Source: Nageia nagi (Eukaryota; Pinophyta). Taken from it: a stretch of 64,000 bases of DNA. Shown piece after piece: positions 45,584 to 57,900 of this stretch. The notes below the pieces were generated by a model that searched no databases, was not told the DNA's origin, and saw only the letters and a program-made list of their open reading frames with translations. The DNA lies in NCBI GenBank assembly GCA_050084985.1, contig JBITNC010000001.1, positions 167,648,001 through 167,712,000 on the forward strand, in the 5' to 3' direction. The stretch's first letter is position 1. The number at the start of each line of letters is the position of its first letter. A program made the translations under genes and the position numbers.

Positions 45584-47814
45584 ATGGATTATATGTTTGA
45601 AGACATACCTATCCCTATGTTCAATGGAAAAAATTATGTTTTTTGGAGCACAAAAATGAAGCACTTTCTCATTGGAAAAGGTCTTTGGGACATCACCATT
45701 GAAGGCTATGAAGAACCTCCAAATTGGAACTTGCTTGAAGGAGAGGAGAAAAGAGAGAAGAAAGAGAAGCAATACGAAAATTACTTAGCTCTTATGGATA
45801 TTAGGAGAGGAATGAAACCAAATGTTTTACCTCTCATTACAAAATGTAAAACAGCCCAAATTGCTTGGAAAGCATTAGAATATGCTTATGGATGTGAGGA
45901 GGACTCCCATAAAGCCATAGATGACAATCATGGAGATTGTGTAAGCAAGGAGGAGCCTTGCTTCTTTGAAAGTTTTTTGGAGGAGTCTTATGATGAAGAT
46001 ATGTCTTATGGCATAAAAATTGAGGGTATTAATTTTACCCTAGAAGAAATTAAGGCTCTTATTGGTGAAGAGGAACCTTACATGTTTGGAGGGCATCAAG
46101 ATGAGCCATGTGATGAAGATGAAAGTGAACCTATGAGAGTTGTTTACATGCTTGGTGATATGTCTATTAAAGACACATATGATGAAAACTATGAAGGAGA
46201 ATTCCTTGGAGAGGAATTAGATTGGCCTTGTGATGATCCATGTCTCATGGAGGAGACATTTGAAGAGTGTTCATTGAGGACACCAATCCAGCCATATGAA
46301 GAGTGCTCCATAGTGGAGGCACAAACTAAAGAAGTCATTCTCATGGAGGAGAATGAGGAGGAGTCAACCCAATGTTTGCAAGAGTTCTTTTTTGATAAAA
46401 AACAAGATGAAGACACCCTTGAGGAGGAGTGTTCCATGGCTGAAAACTACTCACATGGAGTAGATGAAACTCACTCACATGGAGTGAATGAAGACAAGGC
46501 TCAAATCATATGTGATGATGATTCCATTGCTCAAGTTGATGGTGAAGACACCCATTGTGAAGATCACCAAGAAGAAACTCTCAAGGAGGAGAGTGTATGT
46601 GAGAATCTTCTTCTTGTTGAGAAGAGGGAGAAGATGAGGAATGCTTCATGGAGGAGGCACATGATGATTGTCTTATGAAGACAATATGGGATAATGATCC
46701 AAGAGAGATCATTGATGAAGATGATATGAAGGCTATTAACTTCATCCTCAATGGAGAAGACCACTTATCAAGAGTGGAGAATGAAGATGACTATCTCAAG
46801 GGGGAGATGGAAGATAATGAGATAGCCATTGATGGACTTCATGGTGAAATGGAGGCATCAAAAGATCTTGAGAGTTGTCTTATAAACGAAACAATATGCA
46901 AAGAGGAACCATGGGAATTACTTATCATGAATGAATAAATGATTGCTTTAAAAGCAACATCAAAGGAAAGATTAATGTGGATATCTACTCACCAAAACAT
47001 CATTAGAGAAAATGATTTCTTATTTTTTGGCTTATATGCTAATGCTACTAATGAATGTTTGCTAATCAAATGTGTGAAGGATAGGTTGAAGGCTATGGAG
47101 AATAGAGGAGAATGTCTTATCAAGTCATTACTTGAGGATTGCATCATGGAGACAACATTGAAGAGTCTTCCTTGGGAGAAGACATTGATGAAAAACTTGG
47201 GTCATGTGGATCCAAATGATGATTGTAAAATCTTAGTAAGGTGTGATTTTTTGAGTGATAATTTGTGTGAGGAGCAACTCAAAGTTGCATATGTAATTAG
47301 CCAATGTGTGGCTATGTATTGTCTCAAAGTGTGTGTAGACATTTGTGAGAGAGTAGTGTGGTATAATGATTATTGTGAAATGATGAGAACATACTCATGT
47401 GGAGTATGCTATGATGTAATGAATGCAAGAGCAAATGACTACTTCCAAATATGGTTTAAACACCATATAAAAAATGAGAGAGAGATGAAAGAATGGTTTA
47501 AACACCATTGTGAGAGAGATTGGTTCTTGAAAACCAATACTTATAGCATTGCTGGAATGGCACTACAAGAATGGTTTGAGGACCATGAAGAAGAGAGAAT
47601 ATGGTTGTTGAAGACCATAGAGACTTTTGTTAAAGGGGGAGCTACTCAACAAAAGGAGGCACTCAATGAAGGAGCAACATCAAAAACAATGAAGAAGAAT
47701 CCATACAACAAGTGGAAGGAGTGCTACCACTTATTTCTTGAAAATTTTGATTTTCTTTTGTATGATTGGAGGAAACGAAAAAGGTTATGTTTCTTCCAAC
47801 TTTGTAATGCTTAA
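45584..47814 (+). pseudogene. Element E gag-like acidic ORF
   Basis: A nearly continuous frame of about 740 codons. It begins MDYMFEDIPIPMFNGKNYVF, the copia Gag N-terminus, with WSTKMKHFLIGKGLWDI like copia-2. After about 110 residues the Gag similarity stops and a strongly acidic, repetitive Glu/Asp-rich region follows (to about 46,935), with Cys in phrases such as CDDPCLMEETFEECS. The last 290 residues (46,939-47,814) are less acidic, Cys- and Trp-containing, and not recognised. No CCHC knuckle. Two lesions only: a frameshift at about 46,620-46,630 and a TAA at 46,936-46,938. Whether it acts as a structural protein is unknown. Confidence 0.75.
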
Positions 47815-47841
47815 GAACTCTTGCATGAGTTACTTAGCATT

Positions 47842-47851
47842 AAAGGGAGAA
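47842..47851 (+). promoter_or_regulatory. Element E polypurine tract
   Basis: AAAGGGAGAA directly before the 3' LTR. Confidence 0.88.
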
Positions 47852-48170
47852 TGTTGGAATTATACCCTACATATCCCTAAGTACTAAGTTAGTAGATTAA
47901 TTAATTAGGACTAAGAGTATTTCCTAAAGTATTAATATTAGCTTGTGAGAAATATTTGGTCTATGTTGACCATATTCCATACTTAGCCTATTTGTTAGGG
48001 TAGGCATCACTTATTGTCTTGAAGTTCATGTAGGTGTGCTATTTGTGATATTTGTTATGGTGTGAGAATATTGCATCTCAACCATTTAGCTTGTCTTGTA
48101 ATGGCTTTCTTAAGCCTATATATGTAACTCATTTTGATGAGTAATATAGAAGAACATTATAGTTCTCTCA
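47852..48170 (+). repeat. Element E 3' LTR (319 bp)
   Basis: Same length and, apart from two bases, same sequence as 43,703-44,021. Confidence 0.96.
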
Positions 48171-48175
48171 ATGTC
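48171..48175. repeat. Element E target-site duplication, right (atgtc)
   Basis: Matches 43,698-43,702. The site lies in the nucleocapsid motif of element C gag. Confidence 0.95.
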
Positions 48176-49714
48176 ACTTATCAGTTTTATGCCCTTTTGC
48201 TCTATGAAAAGCATAATAATCATTCTCTTTGTACCAAACAAGTTTCAAAATATTTGGATCTTCTTATCTAATGTTAGGAGGTGTAATAATTTTTGCATTT
48301 AAACATTTCTACAAAACATTAGAAAGTGAATCATGGAGGGGGTATAATCCCTCTTAGCTCTTGGTGGTCTTGGTTCTAGTTGGTTACCTTACACTTGGGC
48401 TTTGGTTTGGATTGGATATGGGTTGGTGGGTGGCTATGGTTGTGCAATGGATGGTTGAATTAATGTCACTTTGTTCACTTGAGTTTGAGGAGGGGTAGGA
48501 AAATATCCCTTCCTCTTTTGATTTTCTTGCTTATTTTAGAGCTTAACATCACCATTTTACACATTCACATCTTCAATCCTTTTAGCCATTCTAATAGCTT
48601 CTTCAAAATAAGGTAAATGTTGGATTTGAAGTGTGTTTGAAATATACTTTGCATAAATTTTTGAAAATAGGTGTTTCAATTCAACTTGAGGTATGGGAAA
48701 GGTAAGTTCATGAACAATAGCTCTCCATCTCATCACATAATCAGCAATTGGTTCATCTAGAAATTGTGTAAGATTATACAAATCACTTAATGTGGTTTGT
48801 ATTTTAATATTAATGGAAAAATGATTAAGAAATAGATTCACCAATTGCTAAAAAGTGAGAAGAGAGTGTTTCCCAAAGCTATTGTACCAACCCAAAGCTT
48901 GTCCACTTAAGGTCATAAGGAATATTATCAACATTAAAGGATCAATATGACTAATCAATTAGCACTCATGTTTGAACATTCTCAATTGATATTTTGGATC
49001 CTTTTTACCTTTAAATTTATCAAACTTTGGAAGTTCAAAATTATTTGGCCAAACATAATAGGGTACTAAAGGAGGAATGGGTTCATTACACAATTGCTCA
49101 TATGATTGATTATGATTTGGATCTTGGTTACCAACCTCCAACTTTTGCAATCTATCAATAATAGCTTGGGTAGAATCTAACAATGGATCCAACCTATTGG
49201 TGTATTGGAAATTGGAAAAAATTTGGTTAGCTTGATATGAGGTGGATGAATGAGAAGTATGGATTGGTTGGGTGTTATCTTGAATGTGGTTTGTATGAAA
49301 TTGCAAAATGGTAGACTATGGAATAATTGGGATCTTTTTAGGAATAGGAATGTGTGAAAGATATTGAACTTGAGTGTTGATTGTGGTGGATGAAGGTATG
49401 AATTGTGACAAAATAGGAATGGTGGAAGAAGCAATAGAAGTTGTCCTCTTATTATTTGGGTCAAAATTAGGATCTACCATAATACCATTTTGCAAGGAAG
49501 TGGTGCAAATAGAAGACAAGTTTAGAGTGTCCCAAAAAAATTCAATGTGAGCTAGATTGCTTGTTGGAGATTGTGTAATAGTTGAAGATCCTACTTGGTT
49601 GGAAACTTGTTTAGCTTTATGTAATTTAAGTATAGCTTTGGCATTGGACAACACATATTGTTCAAACTCTTCCATGGATTCCTCTTGTGTAGGATCCTCC
49701 ATAGCTTGGGTCAT
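48176..49714 (-). pseudogene. Element C gag, N-terminal and central part
   Basis: Starts MTQAMEDPTQEESMEEF at 49,714. A Ser/Thr/Gln/Asn-rich N-terminus leads to a coiled stretch (IIDRLQKLEVG, about 49,165) and the core FELPKFDKFKGKKDPKYQLR (about 49,036-48,977). The retrotransposon gag domain is the open stretch 48,844-48,557 (LVNLFLNHFSINIKIQTTLS, then YVMRWRAIVHEL). A Tat nucleocapsid-like motif, FHRAKGHKTDK, lies just before the E insertion, where the next Cys codon is now TGA. Element A gag is the nearest relative. Confidence 0.82.
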
Positions 49715-51106
49715 AGCAAAGATAGACTGTTCTAGATTTTTAGGGTTTTGTAGAACCTATTTTCTAGTCTAGACCATGAATGGAGAAATAAAAAAATTAG
49801 CTCCCTATTTTGGAAATGTGATCACATTTAATAGTCTGCAAAAATATGCTAGCATTTTATGCATAAATCAAAACATGATTGCATTTACAAAAAACCAAGT
49901 GCATTTCATCAGAGTAAAAACCTTTAAAAAATATTTAAATTTAAGGCTAATTTGACTTCAAATTTTGGGATTTTTCAAAATTTGAAAATCATATATAGAG
50001 AGAAAATTAATCACCCATGCAAGCACTCTAATATGATGTATGCAAGTTCATCTAGAAACCCTATAATACTATTTTGCAATGTTCAAGTGTTTATTTTCCT
50101 AGGATGATTCTAGACAAGTGAGTTAAAAATTATCAAAGGTTGGTCCTTAGAATAAATGAAAGTGTTAAGGTTATTCCTCACTTTAACCAAATTCATAGGT
50201 GAGGCCCATCACAAACCTAGGGAGACTATCTTGGTCAATGGGCCAATCATATCCTAGGTCCTTGGTGATTAAATCCAAGATACTTGTCTAAATGTTAGTG
50301 AAGAGGATGAGCCTTGGTGATGGAATCCAAGGATCCCCTTTTGTGTGTGTACAAGTGAAAAAGAAAATGTGAATTAAATTAAGGGGTCCTTTCCCTCCTT
50401 ACAGCATCTTTTGATCACCCAAGATCACTTTATAGTGCAAGGGGAGAGCATACTCCAAACTATAAGGATTTAATGTGTATGTTCTTTAATCTCTTCCTTC
50501 AACCTTTCTTAGATCACTCAAATCACTTTTCAATGCATGAGAAACTCTTACATTAGTTTTAAAAGAAAGTCTTAAGTGTAACGAGAAAGCATACACAACA
50601 TGTATATCAAGGAGCATAGTTCCTTTTAAATCCTTCAAAATGAAATTTAACATAGACACACACTTAAAAGGAAACAAAAATGATAATATAGAAAACAAAA
50701 TGAAGTCAAAAATTTTGAGAATATATGTGCCTTATTTTTTATGAACTTTGTAGAAGAAATGTAGTCTCATTTGGCGAATGCTAAGGCAACCCAAAAATGC
50801 ACTCACTCAAACATGATGACTCTTGGAAAATATGGTACTATTTAGCATGGAAAGCTAGGGTGAATAGAAATGCAACTGCATTTACAAAATGCATCTACAT
50901 TTCTTACTATTGAAAATGAAAACACAAATGTGCCACCAAAACACTCAAACTTTCAAATGTTGAATTCATAAAAATGGGAGATACTTATGTGGTAATGGAA
51001 TCCCTATATTTCATTAATAAATCAAAAAATAAAACAAGATTAATAAATCAAGCAAAATGATCCTTATTAAAATAGACCAAGGGAGGTCCCATTGAGCATG
51101 TCAAAA
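49715..51106 (-). other. Element C 5' leader
   Basis: About 1.4 kb between the 5' LTR and gag with no credible gene. A primer binding site could not be assigned: the minus-strand sequence after the LTR (TTTTGACATGCTCAATGG) does not match a tRNA end I recognise. Confidence 0.5.
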
Positions 51107-52927
51107 TGTACAAGATAAAAGTAACCCCTTTTGGGATGACTCAAACCTTGAACATTTAATTAGTAAGTGCAGGCTAGATTGAGTCCTATGAGCACAAACT
51201 TGAATAAAAATGAATTAAAACCTTAAGGAGGCTTGATAAAGCCATCCTTTCAAAACAATACATAAGCTTAAACAAAAGATCATGCAAATAACTAAAGGTG
51301 GTGTTCAAAAACATTGTTGGTTACTTGATCATGAGATTTCATGACTAATGATTGCTAACTATGAATCTTGAGGTGATTCTGAACTTCCTCTTCTAATGAA
51401 ATGCAATGACCCAGGGCATTTTCCAAATGTAAGGGCATTTTACAAATTTAAGGTCATTTTCCAAATGTAAGGGCATTTCTCTATCAAAATGTAGAGACCC
51501 AAGACATTTTGAAACCTACAAATGCATAGGGTAAAATTCCAAAATTAGTGCTTATCATGAGATGAAATATGACTACTGTATAAATAGAATACAAAAATAA
51601 GGTTAGGATATGTGATGGGTATTTATTTGGTCTAATGAGAGGAACAAAACTTGAAATGACTGATTTCTTGCTTTGCCCCAAGGCCATTGCTTCCCAATCA
51701 CATCTCCAAATGCTTGTGAGAGATTTTTGAATGTAGTAGCTTTGAAATTGGTCACTTCCAAGACTCAAGAATTAAAAAAACTAAACCCAAATTATTGCAC
51801 CAATTTCTAACCTTAAAATGGAGATGGAAGTTTGCTTAAATAGATTTTTGGGACATGCTAAATCACCAATTTAGAATCCAAATGAATTTCATATTAAAAA
51901 TAGTTGTTACTTGATTGATCCTTGATTGAATTCAAATTAGATTTGATTAGAGACAAATTGGAGATATATCCATTCAATTTACTTTCTTTTGTCTATTGAG
52001 CATGTTTGGAGCATAACTAATGAGTCATTAATCAATGACTTGAGTTTTAGATTTTTCTATTTTCTTACTAGATGATTCATCAATGACATCACAAGGTGAG
52101 GTGTAAAATTCGTCTAGCTATTTTCTTGCAAAATAAATAATAAATAAATTATTCATATTAATGTGAACAAATTTAATAAAAAATTAATATAAAATATTTT
52201 GACAAACGTAAAGTAAATAATCAAATAAAATTAACATGACTAATGTTAAATTTTAAACATAGATACGCTAAGATCAAAAATCATAAATAACATGACTAAT
52301 GTTAAATTATAATTTTTAATTAAATGATCATAGTCCAAAGTACAATTAAATATGACTAAATTTAATTGCACTTTAATAATAAAAAAATGATTATAATTGA
52401 AAACATAATTAATATGACTAATATTAATTATCTTTCCTAAAGGACTATGATCAAAATGCAATAAACATGACTAAGTTCAATTGTAATTTCTTGAATGATT
52501 ATGATCGAAAATACATTAAGCATGACTAAGTTTAATTGCATTTTCCAAAATAATTGACTATGATTTGAATGAAATAAACATAACTAAGTTTAATTGAGAT
52601 TACCAAGAAAATGACTATGATCGAGCAATAAACATGACTAAGTTTAATTATGATTCCCAAGCAAATGATTACAATCAAAAATACATTAAACATGATAAAG
52701 TTTAAATGCTTTTTTCAAAGTAAATTACTATGAATGAAAATACATTAAACATGACTAAGTTTACATTCATTTTCCAAAACAAATGACTATGATAAATAGA
52801 TATTCAATAATTGATAATTGAAAAAGCATCATAAAATGTGACCAAATTAACTAAATAATCAAGCATGCTAGTGATAAAAAGGTGTTATACTAAATGTAGC
52901 ACATGGTGCTAAATTAGAGTGTCTATA
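51107..52927 (-). repeat. Element C 5' LTR (1821 bp)
   Basis: + strand TGTACAAG...TCTATA; the final CA is now TA by a C-to-T change, while the other LTR keeps TCTACA. Aligns with 25,830-26,278 plus 31,562-32,872. Contains the CATGACTAAG tandem array at 52,230-52,790. Confidence 0.92.
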
Positions 52928-52932
52928 GTTAC
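52928..52932. repeat. Element C target-site duplication, right (gttac)
   Basis: Matches 25,825-25,829. Confidence 0.9.
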
Positions 52933-55900
52933 AATGGCCAAATCCTTTTCTATTATCACCCTAAGCCATCTTTATATTTCTTCAATTTTTACTCTTAGGG
53001 CTTCTAGGGCTAACTATTGGAGTGCTGCTAGAGAATTATATTGAAGTATGGCATGATTTGTTTGATTTTTTCAATAATATTGCTTGGAAATACTTACCAT
53101 TCTTTCTCCAATTTGGTCTGCCATGTTTTTCTTGTAATATTTGATGATTTGTAGCAACTTTACCTTATCATCATTTAAAACTTTATTGGCTGCTATAGTC
53201 TTCCAGATCTCTTGTTCTATTTGTTAAGCCTTTTGCTTATCAATTATGTTGGATTGATCCTTTAGCTCTTTAATCTACTTTTTCAATATCTCCATCTTTG
53301 CCTTAGAATCTTGTAGACTCTTATCATGCTCAGCCTTTTGCTTGGCCAATTTTTCAATCAACTCTTTATTTTGATTTTCTAACTCAACCATAATTTTATC
53401 CTTATGAGAGAAGTCTCCTTTGAGTTGATCAAGTTTTTATTTAATTTTTCTATTTTATTTTCCATAGACTTGATACTTTTTTTGGATACCAAGAAAGTAT
53501 TTACTAAAAACCTAGATTGATCTACTATCAAGGCACTCTAGATATTTACATTTATAATGATAGTGGGGGTTGTATCTAGCTTTCCATCCTTGAAGGGCAT
53601 CTATGCAATTTTAATATCCCCCATTTCTATAACTTTGCTCAATATTCTACCTAGTTTCTCTGAGAGTGAAGGGGGTTTATTAATGAATGTTTCATAATCA
53701 ATGGGCTCTACTACTTGAGTAGAAAAAATACTTTTTATTTCCTCCCTTGAGGAGGTTGAATAAGGAATCAAATAATGATGAGATGTGCCTTTTTTTGATG
53801 TAGATATAGGTGTTTCTAAAGTAAGCATCTCCTTTGCTATTTCTATAATGGGTTCTTTATGTGTCTCTTCTTCTTCTTAGGAAGTAACTTCTTCATTTTC
53901 TTCTACCTTATCCATTAGGCCAAATTCTTTCTTATTTTTAGGATCATCATCATCATCACCTTCATCTTTGCTCACTTCTTCTCCTAATGATGTTGTTGCA
54001 TTGACTCCAGGCACATTTCCACCCCCTTGTTGCACTTCATCCCCCTACTCTTCTTGAGCATATTAAAATACTACTATTTCATTACTTTGGGTCTTATGGT
54101 TCTTTGCATATAGAAGTTTAGTATCTATCATGCTTGGCTCTGGCTCATCTTCTTATACTCATGGAGATGGAACCCAAACTTGTTTGGGTATAGGTGGCTT
54201 CCCTTTTACAAGCTACTTTTCCTTTGGAGCCATTGTTCTTTGGTTGGGTCTTTGATTATTAGTTTTAATTTCTTTTATTTTTTAGGGCAAGATTCCCTAG
54301 AAGCTACATTTGTGGCTTGTGTCTCCTTTTTCTTCTTTAATGGTTTTGTTGATTTTGAACCTTCTACAAATTTTCTCTTCTTGGATTCCTAAATTTTCTC
54401 TACATGTTGCACCAGTGGCTGATCTTCTCTTAAGGTCTTTCCTTGAAAAATTTTCAACAAAGGTTGCCCTTTTTTGTAAGTGGGTCTTTTGTGTACTAGG
54501 CATGCTAGTATTTATCATGCTTAAACTCACCAAAAGGCTTATTTTCAATATGTATCACCTTGATGATATACTCAAATCTATACTTGGTAAAGTATTCAAT
54601 TTTGTTGAGGCCCCATCCCAACTTATCCTGCAACTGAGAAATGACCTCTAGGGCTAAGGAAAACTCCTACCTTCTAGTATCCCATATTCTATATTTCTTA
54701 ATCCTTACAAGTCCATCCATGCCTTATTCAAAATGTTGAATTCCCACTTCAAGGAGGCTTTAGCTTCCTACTAAGTCTGGTTTGCAAAAAATTCAATATG
54801 GGGTTGGGCTTCATGATTGAATATTGGGCATGATTTATTTTCTTTTATTATTTTTGTACATTCTCCTAAGGGGTCATACATCCAATCACCTTCTATCTTC
54901 TCTAACTTCAAATTTTGAATAATAAAATTTGACAACTCTTCTTTACAATCTACTTCTATTAATTTAAAACTACTTGCTATAGATGACATTTTAATTATGG
55001 CCTTCAAATTATCACCTGACCTATATTTGGTTTCTATTACACTAATTTGTCTACCCATTTCTAAAAAATACAATTGCTTGGTGACAAATTTGGGTAGAAA
55101 AAATTGAGCTTCAAAATATCCATACCTCAAAATGATTATCCTATTCTTTAGGAAATACCAGTCTCTAATTTTGTTGCTACCTTACAACTCTTCCTGAATA
55201 TATGGTGCAATCTATGTACATTTATCCTGATGAAAATCTTCATTGCTAGGGTAAAAAAAATATATATGAAATTGTAATAAGATCCATGGACTTTAGAAAG
55301 TATTGACACTCTCATTTCAATTGATGTAGGAGCCATAGAAGTGCTTGCTAGTATTGAGAGACCTCCATTAACCAAAAATTGTATTTTTTGTTGGGCAATC
55401 AACCACCATAAATAGGAGGAATATCTAAAATCTCCCTTCTTAATATTAAATGGATTTCTTTTAATCTCATTTGAAAAGAAAGTAGTAAATTCATAGTAGA
55501 CTAACCCTTTAGCAATGTTGTAAGCCATTTTGACCATGGCCTTATTAGCTTAATTTGGTTCACACATCCAAGAATCATCACCAGAGATTGTAGGACTTGT
55601 CTATCCCAAGATTTCTCAAATAATGCAATGTCATAACTCTGATGCATCTTGTTGGTATTCCCACCATACCTCTCATATATCTAGTTGATCATGTCATCTT
55701 CATTCTAATAAAAGTCTCATTTCTCCTTACTCAAATTAATCTTCTTATTAATATGGAAGTTATAATTATCTAGAATAGTAAGCATATTGATAATGGTAGC
55801 ATGGGAGTAATCCAAGAAGGTGTCTAGCTGGTATTTTGATTCTCACTCACCTTTATTTTATTCTTTATATGCTCTAATATTGTACCCCTACAAGCTGTAC

Positions 55901-56205
55901 CTTAGGGAAATGGTTGTAAGAAATTCTAGGTAGGTAAATAATTCATATGGTACGAAATATACCAAACCCTAATTTATCATCATATTATTTCTTGTTGCAA
56001 TATTTTTCCCCTTACCAACAACATTTGGCAACTTTTGTTATAATAATGGCCTTTTTGCATTTATGTGCTAGGTATCCATGTGACTAAGCACTCCCCTCTT
56101 AGTCTAGTTTACTCCATGGGCATTCTCCAAGTATTCTCCATGTATCTTTGATAGCTTCTCATCCTCTCCCCCTAAAATGATCACATTCTACTTTGGTTTG
56201 GCCAT
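52933..56205 (-). pseudogene. Element D long sense ORF downstream of integrase (unrecognised, coiled coil)
   Basis: Coding-like frame of about 1100 codons starting MAKPK at 56,205. Open pieces: 55,537-55,148 (with KKGDFRYSSYLWWLIAQQ), 55,130-54,771, 54,548-54,297 and 53,828-53,601. From about 53,430 to 52,933 a heptad-rich coiled coil is readable (KELIEKLAKQKAEHDKSLQ, MEILKK, IKELKDQ), and the frame continues past element C at 25,829 to a TGA at the LTR edge. No Env signal peptide or anchor, and no domain I know. Stops are mainly TAG/TAA at likely Gln codons. Position and orientation match the sense extra ORFs of Tat or Athila elements. Confidence 0.6.
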
Positions 56206-56739
56206 TATACTTAATAGTTTCTTTAAGGCACAAGTAAACATGAAGCTCACTACTTGACTATAGTACAAATTGGTCCTCCAACTCACTCAACACTTAGCAA
56301 TGGAAGCTCTTGGAAATAGTATATCACTTTGCAAATGCTTGAAGGATTGGGCTCTAAAATTTGTTAAGTGAGGAATGATGGAATTAGGACTATATTTTAC
56401 TTATTTAAAGTTTTTGAATTCCACCTATTAATGATCATTAATGCATTAGTAATGTTAGGGTTTATGTAGAGTGCTATGTTAGCATTAAACTCAAGTGTGC
56501 CAATTTTAAATTGGAAGGTAAGGCACAAGTTGGTGCCTTTTCTCTAGAAAATCTCACTTTGAATGTCAATTTATTGATAATATGTTTTAAGGTTGTTAGA
56601 CTAAATTACCACCATGCTTAGTAAATGCCACCATTAACAACTATCTACCTCCTTGGGAATTGCATCTAAGGTAAACACTATATATAAAAAAAGTTTTTTT
56701 TAAAGAAAAATAATTAATAAACATGATTATTTATAGTCC

Positions 56740-57900
56740 ACCATGCTTAATAAATGCCACCAAAAATATCCTTTAATTTTAACATGTTGTTCTATAGGGA
56801 TTCAACAATAATATAAGGCCCTCTCCATAGGGAATCAAATTTCTAATGTTTTTCAAGCTTTGCTCTTTCCTCATCCCATTTGAGGACTATATCCCTAACT
56901 TCAAACTTTACCAGAGAAGACTTCCTTTTATTGAACCATTTTTTGACAATATTTTATCTATGCTAGCAGGCCTAGTAAGCTTTGTTTATTTCCTCTTCCA
57001 ACTTGATCAATTGATTGAATCTAACTTGTAATGGTTCAATGTCATATTCATCCAACTCCTATAGGATTTTTAATGCAAAAAACTCAATATGAATGGGTAG
57101 CATAGGTATTTTACCATAAACTAATGCATAGGGTGATATTTTGATAGAATATTTGATACTAATTATATCAACCCATAATGCATAGTCCAACTTTGTATGC
57201 CATTGCTTGGGATTTCCTTCAATGGTTCTCTTAATGATCTAGGTTAAGTTTTTGTTCATTGACTCAACCAATTTGTTCCCTTATGGGTAATAATTTAAAG
57301 AGAAAATTCAATAAATCATGTACTTAGAAATAAATTCTAATAGATTAGCCCTAGTGAATGCAAAACCATTATTTGATACAATGGTTTGTGGGATACCAAG
57401 TCAAGTGATCAATCTTTTTATCATCTCTATAACTACCTCTTGATATGCATTTTTACATAGGATTGCTTTTTCCCACCTAGTGAAGTAGTCTATTATAGTC
57501 AAGATAAATTTGTGGCCTACTAAAGAATTTAAGTTAATAACACCAATGAAGTCTAAACCCCATTGTTGGAAATGTTCTTCAACCATATGTTTTAGAGGAA
57601 TTGTAGCTTATCTTCTTTTTCTCACATATCTGTTGCATTTATCACACTCTTAGGCTATATTGTAGGATTCTTGAAATAGAGTAGGCTAATAATAGCCCAA
57701 ATATATATATTTTTGGTACAGTAGTATGACCATTGTAGTGTCCTCTAGAGAATCCATAACGAAATTCATGCAAAATTATCTAAGCTTCATCATGAGTTAC
57801 ATGTCTCAAAAGGGTTTGGTCAAAATTCTTCTTAAAGAGATAGTCATCAAGCATTATGAATTTAAGTGCCTACAACTTGAATCCTCTTCTCTAAAATCTA
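56740..57900 (-). pseudogene. Element D integrase
   Basis: N-terminal zinc region from MLDDYLFKKNFDQTLLRHV (about 57,857) and HYNGHTTVPKIYIFGLL. The core begins HFQQWGLDFIGVINLNSLVG (57,574) with TIIDYFTRWEKAI, so the first two catalytic-region blocks are visible. At the C-terminus, KFDSLWRGPYIIVES (about 56,840-56,795) is the GPY/F module of gypsy integrases. Frequent stops. Between native RNase H and this domain only about 250 bp remain, too little for another RNase H. Confidence 0.75.

Larger units (their letters stand above)
43703..48170 (+). mobile_element. Element E: non-autonomous copia-type retrotransposon with gag-like ORF only
   Basis: 4468-bp element with 319-bp LTRs, TSD atgtc, copia primer site and polypurine tract. 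No protease, integrase, RT or RNase H motif is present in any frame I read. It carries a gag-like/acidic ORF (45,584-47,814). Its leader from the primer site to about 44,206 is nearly identical to copia-2's, but its LTRs are unrelated. It fits the class of terminal-repeat retrotransposons with only a Gag domain (TR-GAG). Inserted in element C gag, opposite orientation to C. The two LTRs differ at only two positions that I can see. Confidence 0.93.
25830..52927 (-). mobile_element. Element C: complete Tat-type Ty3/gypsy retrotransposon
   Basis: 27,098 bp in place, about 17.3 kb without its two nested insertions. It has LTRs on both sides, TSD gttac, and a polypurine tract next to the left LTR, so it is transcribed on the minus strand. 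Order: 5' LTR (51,107-52,927), leader, gag (interrupted by E), protease, RT, RNase H, aRH, integrase (ending 38,017), long noncoding region, antisense PMD-like ORF (33,780-35,530), PPT, 3' LTR (split by copia-2). Inserted in D's downstream ORF. Large size, aRH and an antisense extra ORF match the Tat lineage. Confidence 0.92.

Noticed and set aside
54180-54651. Hydrophobic + strand ORFs suggesting a membrane protein
   Set aside because: They lie antisense to D's long Lys/Glu-rich ORF, and Leu/Phe-rich reading is the expected complement.
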